Made by a program: the position numbers and the translations under genes. The notes under the pieces are model-generated. The model was given only the letters and a program-made list of their open reading frames with translations, did no database searches and was not told the origin of the DNA. From Thiotrichales bacterium (GTDB lineage Bacteria; Pseudomonadota; Gammaproteobacteria; JAABTG01), in the NCBI GenBank assembly GCA_011389995.1, contig JAABTG010000004.1, positions 16,643 to 80,642 on the forward strand: a stretch of DNA of 64,000 nt, given 5' to 3'. Position 1 is the first letter of the stretch; the number at the start of each line of letters is the position of its first letter. Of the stretch, positions 17,918 to 25,427 are shown piece by piece.

Positions 17918-18556
17918 TCAGGGCTGTTCCCCGTAGATGATCTCGACGCCGCGATCCCGCAGCTCCGCCTCCACCGTGGCGTCGGCGGCGGGGTCCACCG
18001 GTCGGGTGAGTTCCCACATCAGGCGGGTGCGGAAACCGGCCGCGGCGGCGTCCAGGGCCGTGAAGCGTACGCATACGTCGCGGGCCAGCCCGCACAGGCA
18101 TACCGTATCCATGCCACGCTCGCCCAGGTAGCCCGCCAGGCCCGTGGGCGGCCGTTCCCCGGCGATATTCCAGTTGTTGCGGAAACCGCTGTAGGAGTCC
18201 ACAGCCGGGTCCATGCCCTTGCGGATGATGGCGGCGACCCGGGCCCACGGCAGATCGCCGTGGAGCGCCGCACCGGGGGTGTCCTGCACACAGTGGTCCG
18301 GCCACAGGGTCTGCTCGTGCCCATAGAGGTCGATGCGCTCCAGGGGCTGGCGTCCGGAATGGCTGGAGGCAAAGGAGATATGGCCCGGCGGATGCCAGTC
18401 CTGGGTGGCGACGCAGACCCCGAAGCGGCCACTCTCCATCAGTGCCCGGACGGGGCCGAGGATGTCGTCGCCCCGGGCCACCGCCAGGGCGCCGCCGGGC
18501 ATGAAGTCGGGCTGGATGTCCACCAGGATGAGAGCGGTGGTGCTGAGATCGGCCAT
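17918..18556 (-). CDS. pncA: Nicotinamidase (isochorismatase-fold)
   Basis: 212 residues. It converts nicotinamide to nicotinate in NAD salvage. The triad is visible: Asp in LVDIQPDFMPGGAL, Lys in IIRKGMDP and Cys in LCGLARDVCV; the metal-site residues are in TQDWHPPGHISF. I chose ATG 18556 because GTGGAG (itself an in-frame GTG start, 18568) serves as its ribosome site. It is transcribed away from a DUF5335/pncB unit that encodes the next step of the pathway. The FNR-like box at 18637 between them could act in both directions. Confidence 0.88.
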   Translation of the reverse strand: MADLSTTALILVDIQPDFMPGGALAVARGDDILGPVRALMESGRFGVCVATQDWHPPGHISFASSHSGRQPLERIDLYGHEQTLWPDHCVQDTPGAALHGDLPWARVAAIIRKGMDPAVDSYSGFRNNWNIAGERPPTGLAGYLGERGMDTVCLCGLARDVCVRFTALDAAAAGFRTRLMWELTRPVDPAADATVEAELRDRGVEIIYGEQP

Positions 18557-18636
18557 GGCGGGCTCCACAGGGAAGAGACGGTCAGCGGTGGACGGATGCA
18601 GAACCCAACGTTACCCCCACCCGCGACGCCAAGGCT

Positions 18637-18678
18637 TTGAGATATGCCAATTCGAGGGATGGGACGATGGGCTATATT
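18637..18678 (+). promoter_or_regulatory. FNR-like class II promoter for DUF5335-pncB
   Basis: TTGA-GATATG-CCAA (18637-18650) followed by TATATT (18673-18678), exactly 32 bp centre to centre, which puts the box at -41.5 of a start near 18685. This is the best-formed promoter of the set. On the minus strand TAACGT (18608-18613) sits 33 bp from the box and might serve pncA. Confidence 0.55.
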
Positions 18679-18760
18679 GAGCCCGAATGGAGGAAGGAAA
18701 GACCTTTAACCGCGGAACAGGTACGGTCGATTCACCGCCCGGGGGCTTGGGAAGATCACC

Positions 18761-19159
18761 ATGGAGAACATCGAGATACCATTCGCCGAGTGGGACGGGT
18801 TCTGTGAGCGCTTCAGTGACCAGCACCACGGCTGGCTGGTGCAGATCAGTCGGCTGCCGACCCGCGAGGCCGACCACGACAACCCCACGACCACCCCGCT
18901 GATGAAGGGCTACCTGCCCCTCACCGGGGTGACCACCCGCACCGGCGGCAGGGGCACGGCGGTGGTGGTGACGGCCGGCAGCGACGACGACGGGGGGTCC
19001 CTGGTGGTGGATGACGTGGTGGCGCTCTTCAGCCGGCGCATCGGCGACGCCCATCAGGGCCTGCGCATCGACAGCGCCGATGCCACCACCACCCTGGTGC
19101 AGTTCCGTGCCGCCGCGGTCCCCGACTCCCTGGACGGTCTGGCCGAGGCCGAGCGCTGA
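18761..19159 (+). CDS. DUF5335-like small protein
   Basis: 132 residues, starting MENIEIPFAEWDGFCERFSDQHHGWLV, then an alternating beta-rich stretch with many Thr and Asp. The opening (Trp, Phe, 'HHGWLV') and size resemble DUF5335 proteins, which are uncharacterised; I hold this assignment loosely. No signal peptide, membrane segment or catalytic motif is seen. It is the first gene behind the best FNR-like promoter in the window and precedes pncB by 144 nt, in which a strong hairpin lies. Confidence 0.6.
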   Translation: MENIEIPFAEWDGFCERFSDQHHGWLVQISRLPTREADHDNPTTTPLMKGYLPLTGVTTRTGGRGTAVVVTAGSDDDGGSLVVDDVVALFSRRIGDAHQGLRIDSADATTTLVQFRAAAVPDSLDGLAEAER

Positions 19160-19246
19160 ACGGCCGCGCGGAAATGGGGCGAGGCCATTGCCGTCCGCCC
19201 TGGCCGGCGTTCTCCTGCACCACCGGTATTTGCCACCACAGATCCG

Positions 19247-19285
19247 CTGCCGTCCCCCGCGGCGCGGCGACGCCGCGGACGGCAG
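19247..19285 (+). other. Intercistronic hairpin before pncB
   Basis: CTGCCGT + CCGCGGCG pair with CGCCGCGG + ACGGCAG: 15 bp, three bulged C and a 6-nt loop. It ends 18 nt before the pncB ATG, just upstream of its ribosome site AGGAGCGA. It may protect the pncB mRNA 5' end or tune its expression. Confidence 0.5.
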
Positions 19286-19303
19286 GCACGACAGGAGCGA
19301 GCC

Positions 19304-20656
19304 ATGTACGCACCCAACAGCGTCCTTCTCACCGACCTCTACCAGCTGACCATGCTTCAGGGCTATTTCCGCCAGGGCATGGAGGACACCGCGGTGTTCG
19401 AATTCATGGTGCGGGAACTGCCGCCGGGGCGTAACTTCCTGCTTGCGGCGGGCCTGGAGCAGGCCGTCGAATACCTCCAGGGCCTCCATTTCACCCCCAC
19501 CGAACTGGAATGGATGGAGCACAGCGGCCACTTCGATTCCGACTTCCTGACGTGGCTGGAAGACCTGCGCTTCACGGGCGACGTCCATGCCATGGCCGAG
19601 GGCACGCCCTTCTTCGCCGACGAACCCATCCTGCGGGTCACCGCCCCCCTGCCCCAGGCCCAACTGGTGGAGAGCCGGCTGATCAACATCCTGCATCTGC
19701 AGACCCTGGTGGCCTCCAAGGCGGCGCGCTGTGTGCTGGCCGCCCCCGACAAGCGGCTGGTGGACTTCGGCATGCGCCGGGCCCACGGCGCGGAAGCGGG
19801 CCTCTATGCCGCCCGCGCCAGCTATCTGGCCGGCTTCGCCGGCAGTGCCACGGTGCTGGCCGAGCAGTGCTTCGGCGTCCCCAGCTCCGGCACCATGGCC
19901 CACTCCTTCGTGGAGGCCCACGACGTGGAGGAAGAGGCCTTTGCGGCCTTCGCTCACGCCTGCCCGCAGAACGTCGTGCTGCTCATCGATACCTACGACA
20001 CCGAGGCCGGCGCCGAGAAGGTGGTGGCCCTGGCGCCGCGCCTGCAGGAGCAGGGCATCACCGTGAAGGCCGTACGCCTGGACAGCGGGGAACTGGCGGC
20101 CCATGCCCGCAGGGTGCGGGCGATCCTCGACCGCGGTGGACTGGAGGCCACCACCATCTTCAGCAGCGGCAGCCTCGACGAGCACCGTCTCGCCCGGCTG
20201 CAGGCGGAGGACGCGCCCATCGACGGCTTCGGCATCGGCACCCGCCTCGACACCTCCGCCGACGCCCCGTATCTGGACTGCGCCTACAAGCTGCAGGAAT
20301 ACGCCGGCGAGGCCCGGCGCAAGCGCTCCGAGGGCAAGTCCACCTGGCCCGGACGCAAGCAGGTCCACCGCCACTACGACGACCGTGGCATCCCCGACCA
20401 CGACATTCTCACCGTGGAAGGTGACGCGCCATCGGGAAAGGCGCTGATTCGACCGATAATGGCCGGCGGCCGTTTGCTGGAACCCCTGCCCGATCTGGAG
20501 ACCATACGCCGCCGGGTGGCGGACGAGCTCGCGGCCCTGCCCGCCCCCCTGCGCGGCCTGGAGACGGCCTCGCCGGCCTATGCGGTGCGCATCGCTCCGG
20601 CCCTCCGGCAGCTCGCCTCCGAGGTGGACCGGCGCATCGCCCGCCGCAACGGCTGA
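19304..20656 (+). CDS. pncB: Nicotinate phosphoribosyltransferase
   Basis: 450 residues. It joins nicotinate to PRPP with ATP to give nicotinate mononucleotide, the committed step of the Preiss-Handler pathway. Family marks are the opening LLTDLYQLTMLQGY, the FGMRRAHG segment, PSSGTMAHSFVEA, VRLDSGEL and the GFGIGTRLDTS phosphate site. The AGGAGCGA ribosome site fits ATG 19304. With pncA 0.7 kb away and a PRPP synthetase nearby, the island encodes a complete nicotinamide-to-NaMN salvage route. PncB2 of M. tuberculosis is a DosR-regulon enzyme. Confidence 0.93.
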   Translation: MYAPNSVLLTDLYQLTMLQGYFRQGMEDTAVFEFMVRELPPGRNFLLAAGLEQAVEYLQGLHFTPTELEWMEHSGHFDSDFLTWLEDLRFTGDVHAMAEGTPFFADEPILRVTAPLPQAQLVESRLINILHLQTLVASKAARCVLAAPDKRLVDFGMRRAHGAEAGLYAARASYLAGFAGSATVLAEQCFGVPSSGTMAHSFVEAHDVEEEAFAAFAHACPQNVVLLIDTYDTEAGAEKVVALAPRLQEQGITVKAVRLDSGELAAHARRVRAILDRGGLEATTIFSSGSLDEHRLARLQAEDAPIDGFGIGTRLDTSADAPYLDCAYKLQEYAGEARRKRSEGKSTWPGRKQVHRHYDDRGIPDHDILTVEGDAPSGKALIRPIMAGGRLLEPLPDLETIRRRVADELAALPAPLRGLETASPAYAVRIAPALRQLASEVDRRIARRNG

Positions 20657-20753
20657 GGAGTCGGTGCGGAAACCTTCCCCGGGCCTTCGCCTCCGCCACC
20701 GCCTCCAGCCACCCTGGCTGGCAGAGGGGCCGGGGCGACCCGCCCTCTACCAG

Positions 20754-22052
20754 CTAGGAAACCACCACTTCCGGATCCTTCTCGATGTCGAACTGCAGGG
20801 CGGCGAGGGCCTCGTCGTATTTGTCCAGCAGTTCCATCTGGTCGCGGCCGCCGATGTATACCTGGGCCAACTCGAAGCTGTACATGTCCTGGCCCTGCAG
20901 TTCGGTGAGGTGCTGGCCCGGTTTCACCGCGATCTTGACCTCGGTCCCGGGTTGGCGCTGGGTAATGCGGGCGATGGCCTCGTCGCTGGGTATGCGGGTG
21001 ACGCGGCCGCGGTCCACGGTGCGCAGCATGAAGTGGGCCGCCACGTTGAACTGCCCGGCGCGCTCCAGGGGTTTGGGCTTGCGCCCGAGGGCCAGGTCCA
21101 CCATCACCGACAGGTGGGAAATGCCCACCACCTTTTCGAACATGTCGCTGTGGGCCTGGGACACCCGCGGATTGATCTCCAGCAGCCACACCTTGTCGGC
21201 CGTCTGGTCGTAGAAGAACTCCACGTTGAAGGGGCTGTTGTCCAGCCCGATCTGGCCCACCGCCAGGCGTGCCACGTCGATCATCCGGTGCTGGATCTCC
21301 AGGGGCAGCGCCGAGGGATACTCGTAGCGGGAAAAGGACGAGCTGTCGGGGGTGCGGATGGAATCCACCACCCCGTAGACCACCACGTTACCTTCGTGGA
21401 CATAGCCCTCCAGGGTGCACTGGGCGCCGCTGATGGGGGATTCGGCCACGAAGGTCTCGCTCATCCCGGCGATCTCGTCGGGCATGTCGTAGGTCTTCAA
21501 CAGCTGGCGGAAGGGTTCGACGATGAAGCCCTGGCGGTCCCGGCAGATCTCCATCACCCCATAGAACTGGTGCTCATCGCTGATCTCGAAGGCGAGGAAG
21601 GAGCGGTAGGACTTGATGGGCTTGATCCAGAACGGCGGCATCAACTGCAGCTTGCCGTAGGCGTTCTCATCGTGGGGGTCGAAGGCCCGGAAGGGCGGGA
21701 CATTGCCCGGGATGGCCTTCTGCTGCTCGAGGCGACTCCAGTATTTGTGCTCGCACTTGAACATGACCTCCAGGGAGGGGCCGGGTACGCCGAAGCGCTC
21801 GGCCAGGATGGCCACCATCAGGGTGCCGGGGAAGTCCCAGTAGGTGGCCACGGCATCGATGGTGCCGTCGAAGGCCTCCATGGTCGCCGTCGCCTTGTCG
21901 ATGAGGGCCGGCACGTCGAAGGCGTCGATGTTACGGATGTCGCTCTTATCCAGCGCCCCATGGAAGGCGCACTCCCCGGCCTGGGGCAGCCGCTCCAGCT
22001 TCTCGCGGTTGAAGTCGTCCAGCCCGATGATGAAGACGTTTTTCTTGCTCAT
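20754..22052 (-). CDS. ATP-grasp ligase, copy B of duplicated module
   Basis: 432 residues from ATG 22052 (MSKKNVFIIG), parallel to MSKNVFVVG of copy A. Conserved blocks shared with A include EAFDG(T/S)IDA, YWDFP, CEHKYWSR, FWIKPIK, C(T)LEGY and LLEINPR(V/I)SQ(A/S)HSD. Ligands for ATP and Mg are present, so it should be catalytic. It ends 15 residues earlier than A and differs in the C-terminal domain, hinting at different substrates. It lies 17 nt downstream of CocE B and is convergent with pncB, with a 97-nt spacer and no clear terminator. Confidence 0.82.
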   Translation of the reverse strand: MSKKNVFIIGLDDFNREKLERLPQAGECAFHGALDKSDIRNIDAFDVPALIDKATATMEAFDGTIDAVATYWDFPGTLMVAILAERFGVPGPSLEVMFKCEHKYWSRLEQQKAIPGNVPPFRAFDPHDENAYGKLQLMPPFWIKPIKSYRSFLAFEISDEHQFYGVMEICRDRQGFIVEPFRQLLKTYDMPDEIAGMSETFVAESPISGAQCTLEGYVHEGNVVVYGVVDSIRTPDSSSFSRYEYPSALPLEIQHRMIDVARLAVGQIGLDNSPFNVEFFYDQTADKVWLLEINPRVSQAHSDMFEKVVGISHLSVMVDLALGRKPKPLERAGQFNVAAHFMLRTVDRGRVTRIPSDEAIARITQRQPGTEVKIAVKPGQHLTELQGQDMYSFELAQVYIGGRDQMELLDKYDEALAALQFDIEKDPEVVVS

Positions 22053-22069
22053 GATGTTGTCCAGCCCCG

Positions 22070-24079
22070 TCAGATGAAGTCCCTGGCCACGGACTCGTCC
22101 CAACTCTTGCTGAAGACACGCAGGTCGCCCTCGTAGGCATCCAGGGTGGCGCGAATCACGAAATGGGTACGGGTGGAGGTAAGGACTGTGTAGGTGACCG
22201 TTCGTACCTGCCAGTCGCCGCGTTCGAAGGACCGTTCATGGGTGACCTCCCCGCGCACGGTATCGTAACGCTCGTTACGATAACTATAACACTCGTGGAC
22301 GTTGCGCCCGAAGGCCAGCCCCAGGTCGTCCAGGCGCACCCGGGCGTCGTTGTTGACCACGTCCAGGGCCACCTCGTTGGTGGCCAGGTTATGGCGCACC
22401 GTCCAGTGGCGTTCGGCGGGCGCCAGCAGGGTGGTGGGCGGCCCCGGCGCGTGGCGCGGCACCCCGAGGTCCCGCAGATCGTCGTCTGCGGGGCGCGACT
22501 CACGTTGGGGCAGGTGCAGGCGGCATCCCTCGGTATAGAGGGTGAGGCGCACCGGTTCCGGGGCCGGCCAGGCCAGGGGCCAGTAGGAGCTGGAGATGGC
22601 CAGGCGGATGCGGTGACCGGCCAGGAAACGCTGGGCGATCTCGTTGAGTTTGACGCGGATACGGTAGCGTTGCCCCGGTTGCAGCTCGGCCGGCTCCTCG
22701 TGGCTGTCGCGGTGCGCCAGATTGAGCACCCCGAAGGTGACCCGGGTGGCGCGATCGTTGGGCGCCACGTCGGACAGACGCACCGCCACCATGGCCAGGG
22801 GCTTGTCGGCGCTGAGGTCGAGCTCCACCTCGGCCGCCCCCAGTATCTCCAATTCCTCTTCCACCGGCCGGGTGTCGAAGACCAGGGAGCCGCCATCCTC
22901 CAGGCGCTGGTCCGAGGGCAGATCGGTGACCTCCGCATAGGAGCACCATTTGCCGGCGAACAGGCCCACGTGAAGCGGGCTCTGGATGGTGAGTTCGTCG
23001 CCCTCGATGGCGGCGTCGTCATCCTCCGGCAGCAGGCCGCGGCGGTCGATGATGAAGCTGCGGGGCCCTACACGGGTGCTCGGCCACTGTTCCTCGGCCA
23101 CCCAGTGGCCGGTGATCTCCGGCTGCAGCGGGTTGCGGCGGTCCAGCATCCAGGCCCGCAGCATGGGATCGCCATCCACACCCCGCTCGATGCCCTTCAG
23201 CCACTGGTCCCACCAGCGCACACACTCCCCGAGGAAATCGATGGACGGTCCCGGACCGCCCATGTGGGGGTATTTGTGGCCCCACGGGCCCACCAGGCCG
23301 CGACGCGGCACCTTGAGATGGCGCAACAGCCTGAACACCGTGTTGGAGTAGCCATCGGCCCAGCCACTCACCGCCATCACCGGCACCTGGATGGCACCGT
23401 AGTCCTCGCACACCGAGGCGTGCTTCCAGAATTCGGTCCGACGCTGGTGCTCCAGCCAGTTCTTGATCCACAGGCCGCTGCCTTCCAGGCGCTCCTGCCA
23501 CATGTCGCGCCATCGCTCGCCCACCACCTGGGGGTCGGGGGGACAGGAATTGAAACCGAACATGGTGGATGCCCAGGACAGGTTGTCCGTGAGCAGGCAT
23601 CCCCCCATGTAGTGGACATCGTCGGCGTAACGGTCGTCGGACGAACACACGGAGATCACCGCCCCCAGCTCCGGCGGCTGCAGGGCGGCCAGTTGCAGGC
23701 CGTTGAAGCCACCCCAGGACAGGCCGAAGATCCCCACCTTGCCCGAGCACCAGGGCTGGGCCGCGAGCCAGCGCATGACCTCCAGGCCGTCATCCAGTTC
23801 CTGCTGCAGGTACTCGTCCCGCAGGATCCCCTCCGAATCGCCGCTGCCCCTCACGTCCACGCGCACGCCGGCGTAGCCGTGGCGGGCAAAGAAACCGTGG
23901 ATCTCCTCATCCCGCACCGCCTTGTGGTCGCGCTTACGGTAGGGGATGTACTCCAGGATGGCGGGGACGGGCGTCTGCTCCGCGTCCGCCGGCAACCAGA
24001 TCTTCGCTGCCAGGGAACAGCCATCCGCCATGGTGATCCACACGTTTTCCAGGACGAGGGGAAGATTATCTGATGACAT
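22070..24079 (-). CDS. CocE/NonD-family hydrolase, copy B
   Basis: 669 residues from ATG 24079 (GGGAGCC upstream). Catalytic Ser121 is in GLSWGGFNG; the Asp lies in SGWADGYSN and the His in WGHKYPH. It has the same two-domain CocE/S15 architecture as copy A, is near-collinear with it, and shares NSCPPDP, ADDVH and MGGCLL stretches. Copy B is tightly coupled to ATP-grasp B (17 nt apart). No signal peptide is seen, so it is a cytoplasmic enzyme. Substrate unknown. Upstream lies a 307-nt spacer containing two REP-type palindromes. Confidence 0.88.
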   Translation of the reverse strand: MSSDNLPLVLENVWITMADGCSLAAKIWLPADAEQTPVPAILEYIPYRKRDHKAVRDEEIHGFFARHGYAGVRVDVRGSGDSEGILRDEYLQQELDDGLEVMRWLAAQPWCSGKVGIFGLSWGGFNGLQLAALQPPELGAVISVCSSDDRYADDVHYMGGCLLTDNLSWASTMFGFNSCPPDPQVVGERWRDMWQERLEGSGLWIKNWLEHQRRTEFWKHASVCEDYGAIQVPVMAVSGWADGYSNTVFRLLRHLKVPRRGLVGPWGHKYPHMGGPGPSIDFLGECVRWWDQWLKGIERGVDGDPMLRAWMLDRRNPLQPEITGHWVAEEQWPSTRVGPRSFIIDRRGLLPEDDDAAIEGDELTIQSPLHVGLFAGKWCSYAEVTDLPSDQRLEDGGSLVFDTRPVEEELEILGAAEVELDLSADKPLAMVAVRLSDVAPNDRATRVTFGVLNLAHRDSHEEPAELQPGQRYRIRVKLNEIAQRFLAGHRIRLAISSSYWPLAWPAPEPVRLTLYTEGCRLHLPQRESRPADDDLRDLGVPRHAPGPPTTLLAPAERHWTVRHNLATNEVALDVVNNDARVRLDDLGLAFGRNVHECYSYRNERYDTVRGEVTHERSFERGDWQVRTVTYTVLTSTRTHFVIRATLDAYEGDLRVFSKSWDESVARDFI

Positions 24080-24169
24080 GGTGCAGGCTCCCAATGATGC
24101 TGTGGGCAAACTTCCAGTCTATACCCAAGAAGCGCCCTCCCGCGCCCCCCGACCGGGGATGGCCCCCCT

Positions 24170-24245
24170 GTAGGAGCGCCCTTGGGCGCGAACGGACCAC
24201 GGTGGTCCGTTCGGGGCCGCTGTTCGCGGGCAAGCCCGCTCCTAC
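24170..24245. repeat. REP-type palindromic repeat, copy 1
   Basis: Begins GTAGGAGCGCCCTTGGGCGC, ends GGGCAAGCCCGCTCCTAC, with an inner GGACCACGGTGGTCC palindrome. It is a 76-nt imperfect hairpin of the GTAGGAGCG.../...GCTCCTAC class common in gammaproteobacterial intergenic regions. Confidence 0.8.
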
Positions 24246-24281
24246 GGGAGATGTCCCCCCGCGGCCGGGGATGGGCCCCCT

Positions 24282-24357
24282 GTAGGAGCGCCCTTGGGCG
24301 CGAACAGACCACGGTGGTCCGTTCGGGGCCGATGTTCGCGGGCAAGCCCGCTCCTAC
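24282..24357. repeat. REP-type palindromic repeat, copy 2
   Basis: Same 76-nt unit as copy 1, 112 bp downstream, with few differences (CAGACC for CGGACC, GATG for GCTG). The flank CCGGGGATGG-(G)-CCCCCT is also duplicated, so the unit was copied with its left flank. Confidence 0.8.
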
Positions 24358-24386
24358 GGGGGGACGGCGGAGTGGTGGGGCGAGGC

Positions 24387-25310
24387 CTAGGGCGGGGGAC
24401 GGCGGGCCCACTGGGCGGCCAGGGAAGCGCCGGAGAGATTGTGCCAGATGCTGAACACCGCGCCCGGCAGTGCCGCCAGGGGAGAGAAATGCTTGATGGC
24501 CAGGGCGACCCCCAGGCCGGAATTCTGCATCCCCACCTCGATGGCCAGGGTGCGGCAGGTGCGGGCGTCATAACCCAGCAGGCGCGGCACCCAGTAGCCA
24601 CCCGCCAGCCCCAGCAGGTTGTGCACCATGACCGCTCCCACCACGGCCAGACCAATGCTCCCCAGCTGGTGGGCGTTGAGGGCCACGATGATGGCGATGA
24701 TGAGCACGATGGCCAGTACGGAGACCGCCGGGAACAACTCCCGTGCCGGCCCCAGGCGTTCCCCCAGCCAGGTATTAAGGGCGACGCCGGCGAACACCGG
24801 CAGGAGGACTATCCTGGCGATATCCCACAGCATGCCGGTGACGGGCACCGGCACAGTCTGGCCCACGTAGAGCCAGGTGAGGAAAGGAGTCACGGCGATG
24901 GCCATCACGGTGGACACGGCGGTGAGGGTGATGGACAGGGCGACGTCGCCGCGGGCCAGATAACAGATGACGTTGGAGGCGGTGCCGCCCGGGCTCGCCC
25001 CCACCAGCACCATGCCCGCCACCAGCTGGGGCGGCAGCCCGAAGGCCACCGCCACCAGCCAGGCGGCGAAGGGCATGACGGTGAACTGCAGCAGCACCCC
25101 CAGCCCCACCACCCGGGGCCGTCGGGCCACGGCCCGAAAATCCGCGAGGCGCAGGGTCATGCCCATGGCAAACATCACCAGCCCCAGCAGGGGCACGATG
25201 GCCACCCGCGCCGGGATGAAAAAATCGGGCACCGCCACCGCCAACGCCGCGAAGGCGATGGCGATGTAGGGGAAGCGCCGTATCAGCAGGGTACTCAGGG
25301 TCGAGAGCAT
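24387..25310 (-). CDS. Bile acid:sodium symporter (BASS) family transporter
   Basis: 307 residues with about nine to ten hydrophobic helices. The two family motifs are present: GASPGGTASNVI (first crossover) and EVGMQNSGLGVALA (second crossover), which form the Na+/substrate site. Bacterial members carry organic anions such as pantoate, pyruvate or bile-acid-like compounds in the inner membrane; the substrate is not predictable here. It is downstream of, and on the same strand as, pnp but separated by pnp's terminator, so it needs its own promoter. Confidence 0.87.
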   Translation of the reverse strand: MLSTLSTLLIRRFPYIAIAFAALAVAVPDFFIPARVAIVPLLGLVMFAMGMTLRLADFRAVARRPRVVGLGVLLQFTVMPFAAWLVAVAFGLPPQLVAGMVLVGASPGGTASNVICYLARGDVALSITLTAVSTVMAIAVTPFLTWLYVGQTVPVPVTGMLWDIARIVLLPVFAGVALNTWLGERLGPARELFPAVSVLAIVLIIAIIVALNAHQLGSIGLAVVGAVMVHNLLGLAGGYWVPRLLGYDARTCRTLAIEVGMQNSGLGVALAIKHFSPLAALPGAVFSIWHNLSGASLAAQWARRPPP

Positions 25311-25378
25311 GGGTCTTAGCCGCCGTTGACTCGGGACGGCGGCCCGGGGCCGCCCAGGGTGCCCACGTGGGGCAAACC

Positions 25379-25404
25379 AAAAAAAGGGGCCTTGCGGCCC
25401 CTTT
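25379..25404 (-). terminator. Rho-independent terminator of pnp operon
   Basis: On the minus strand AAAGGGGCC-GCAA-GGCCCC followed by seven T. A 9-bp perfect stem with a GCAA tetraloop, 24 nt after the pnp stop. Confidence 0.85.
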
Positions 25405-25427
25405 GTACTACGGTGCTGGCGGCGGGC

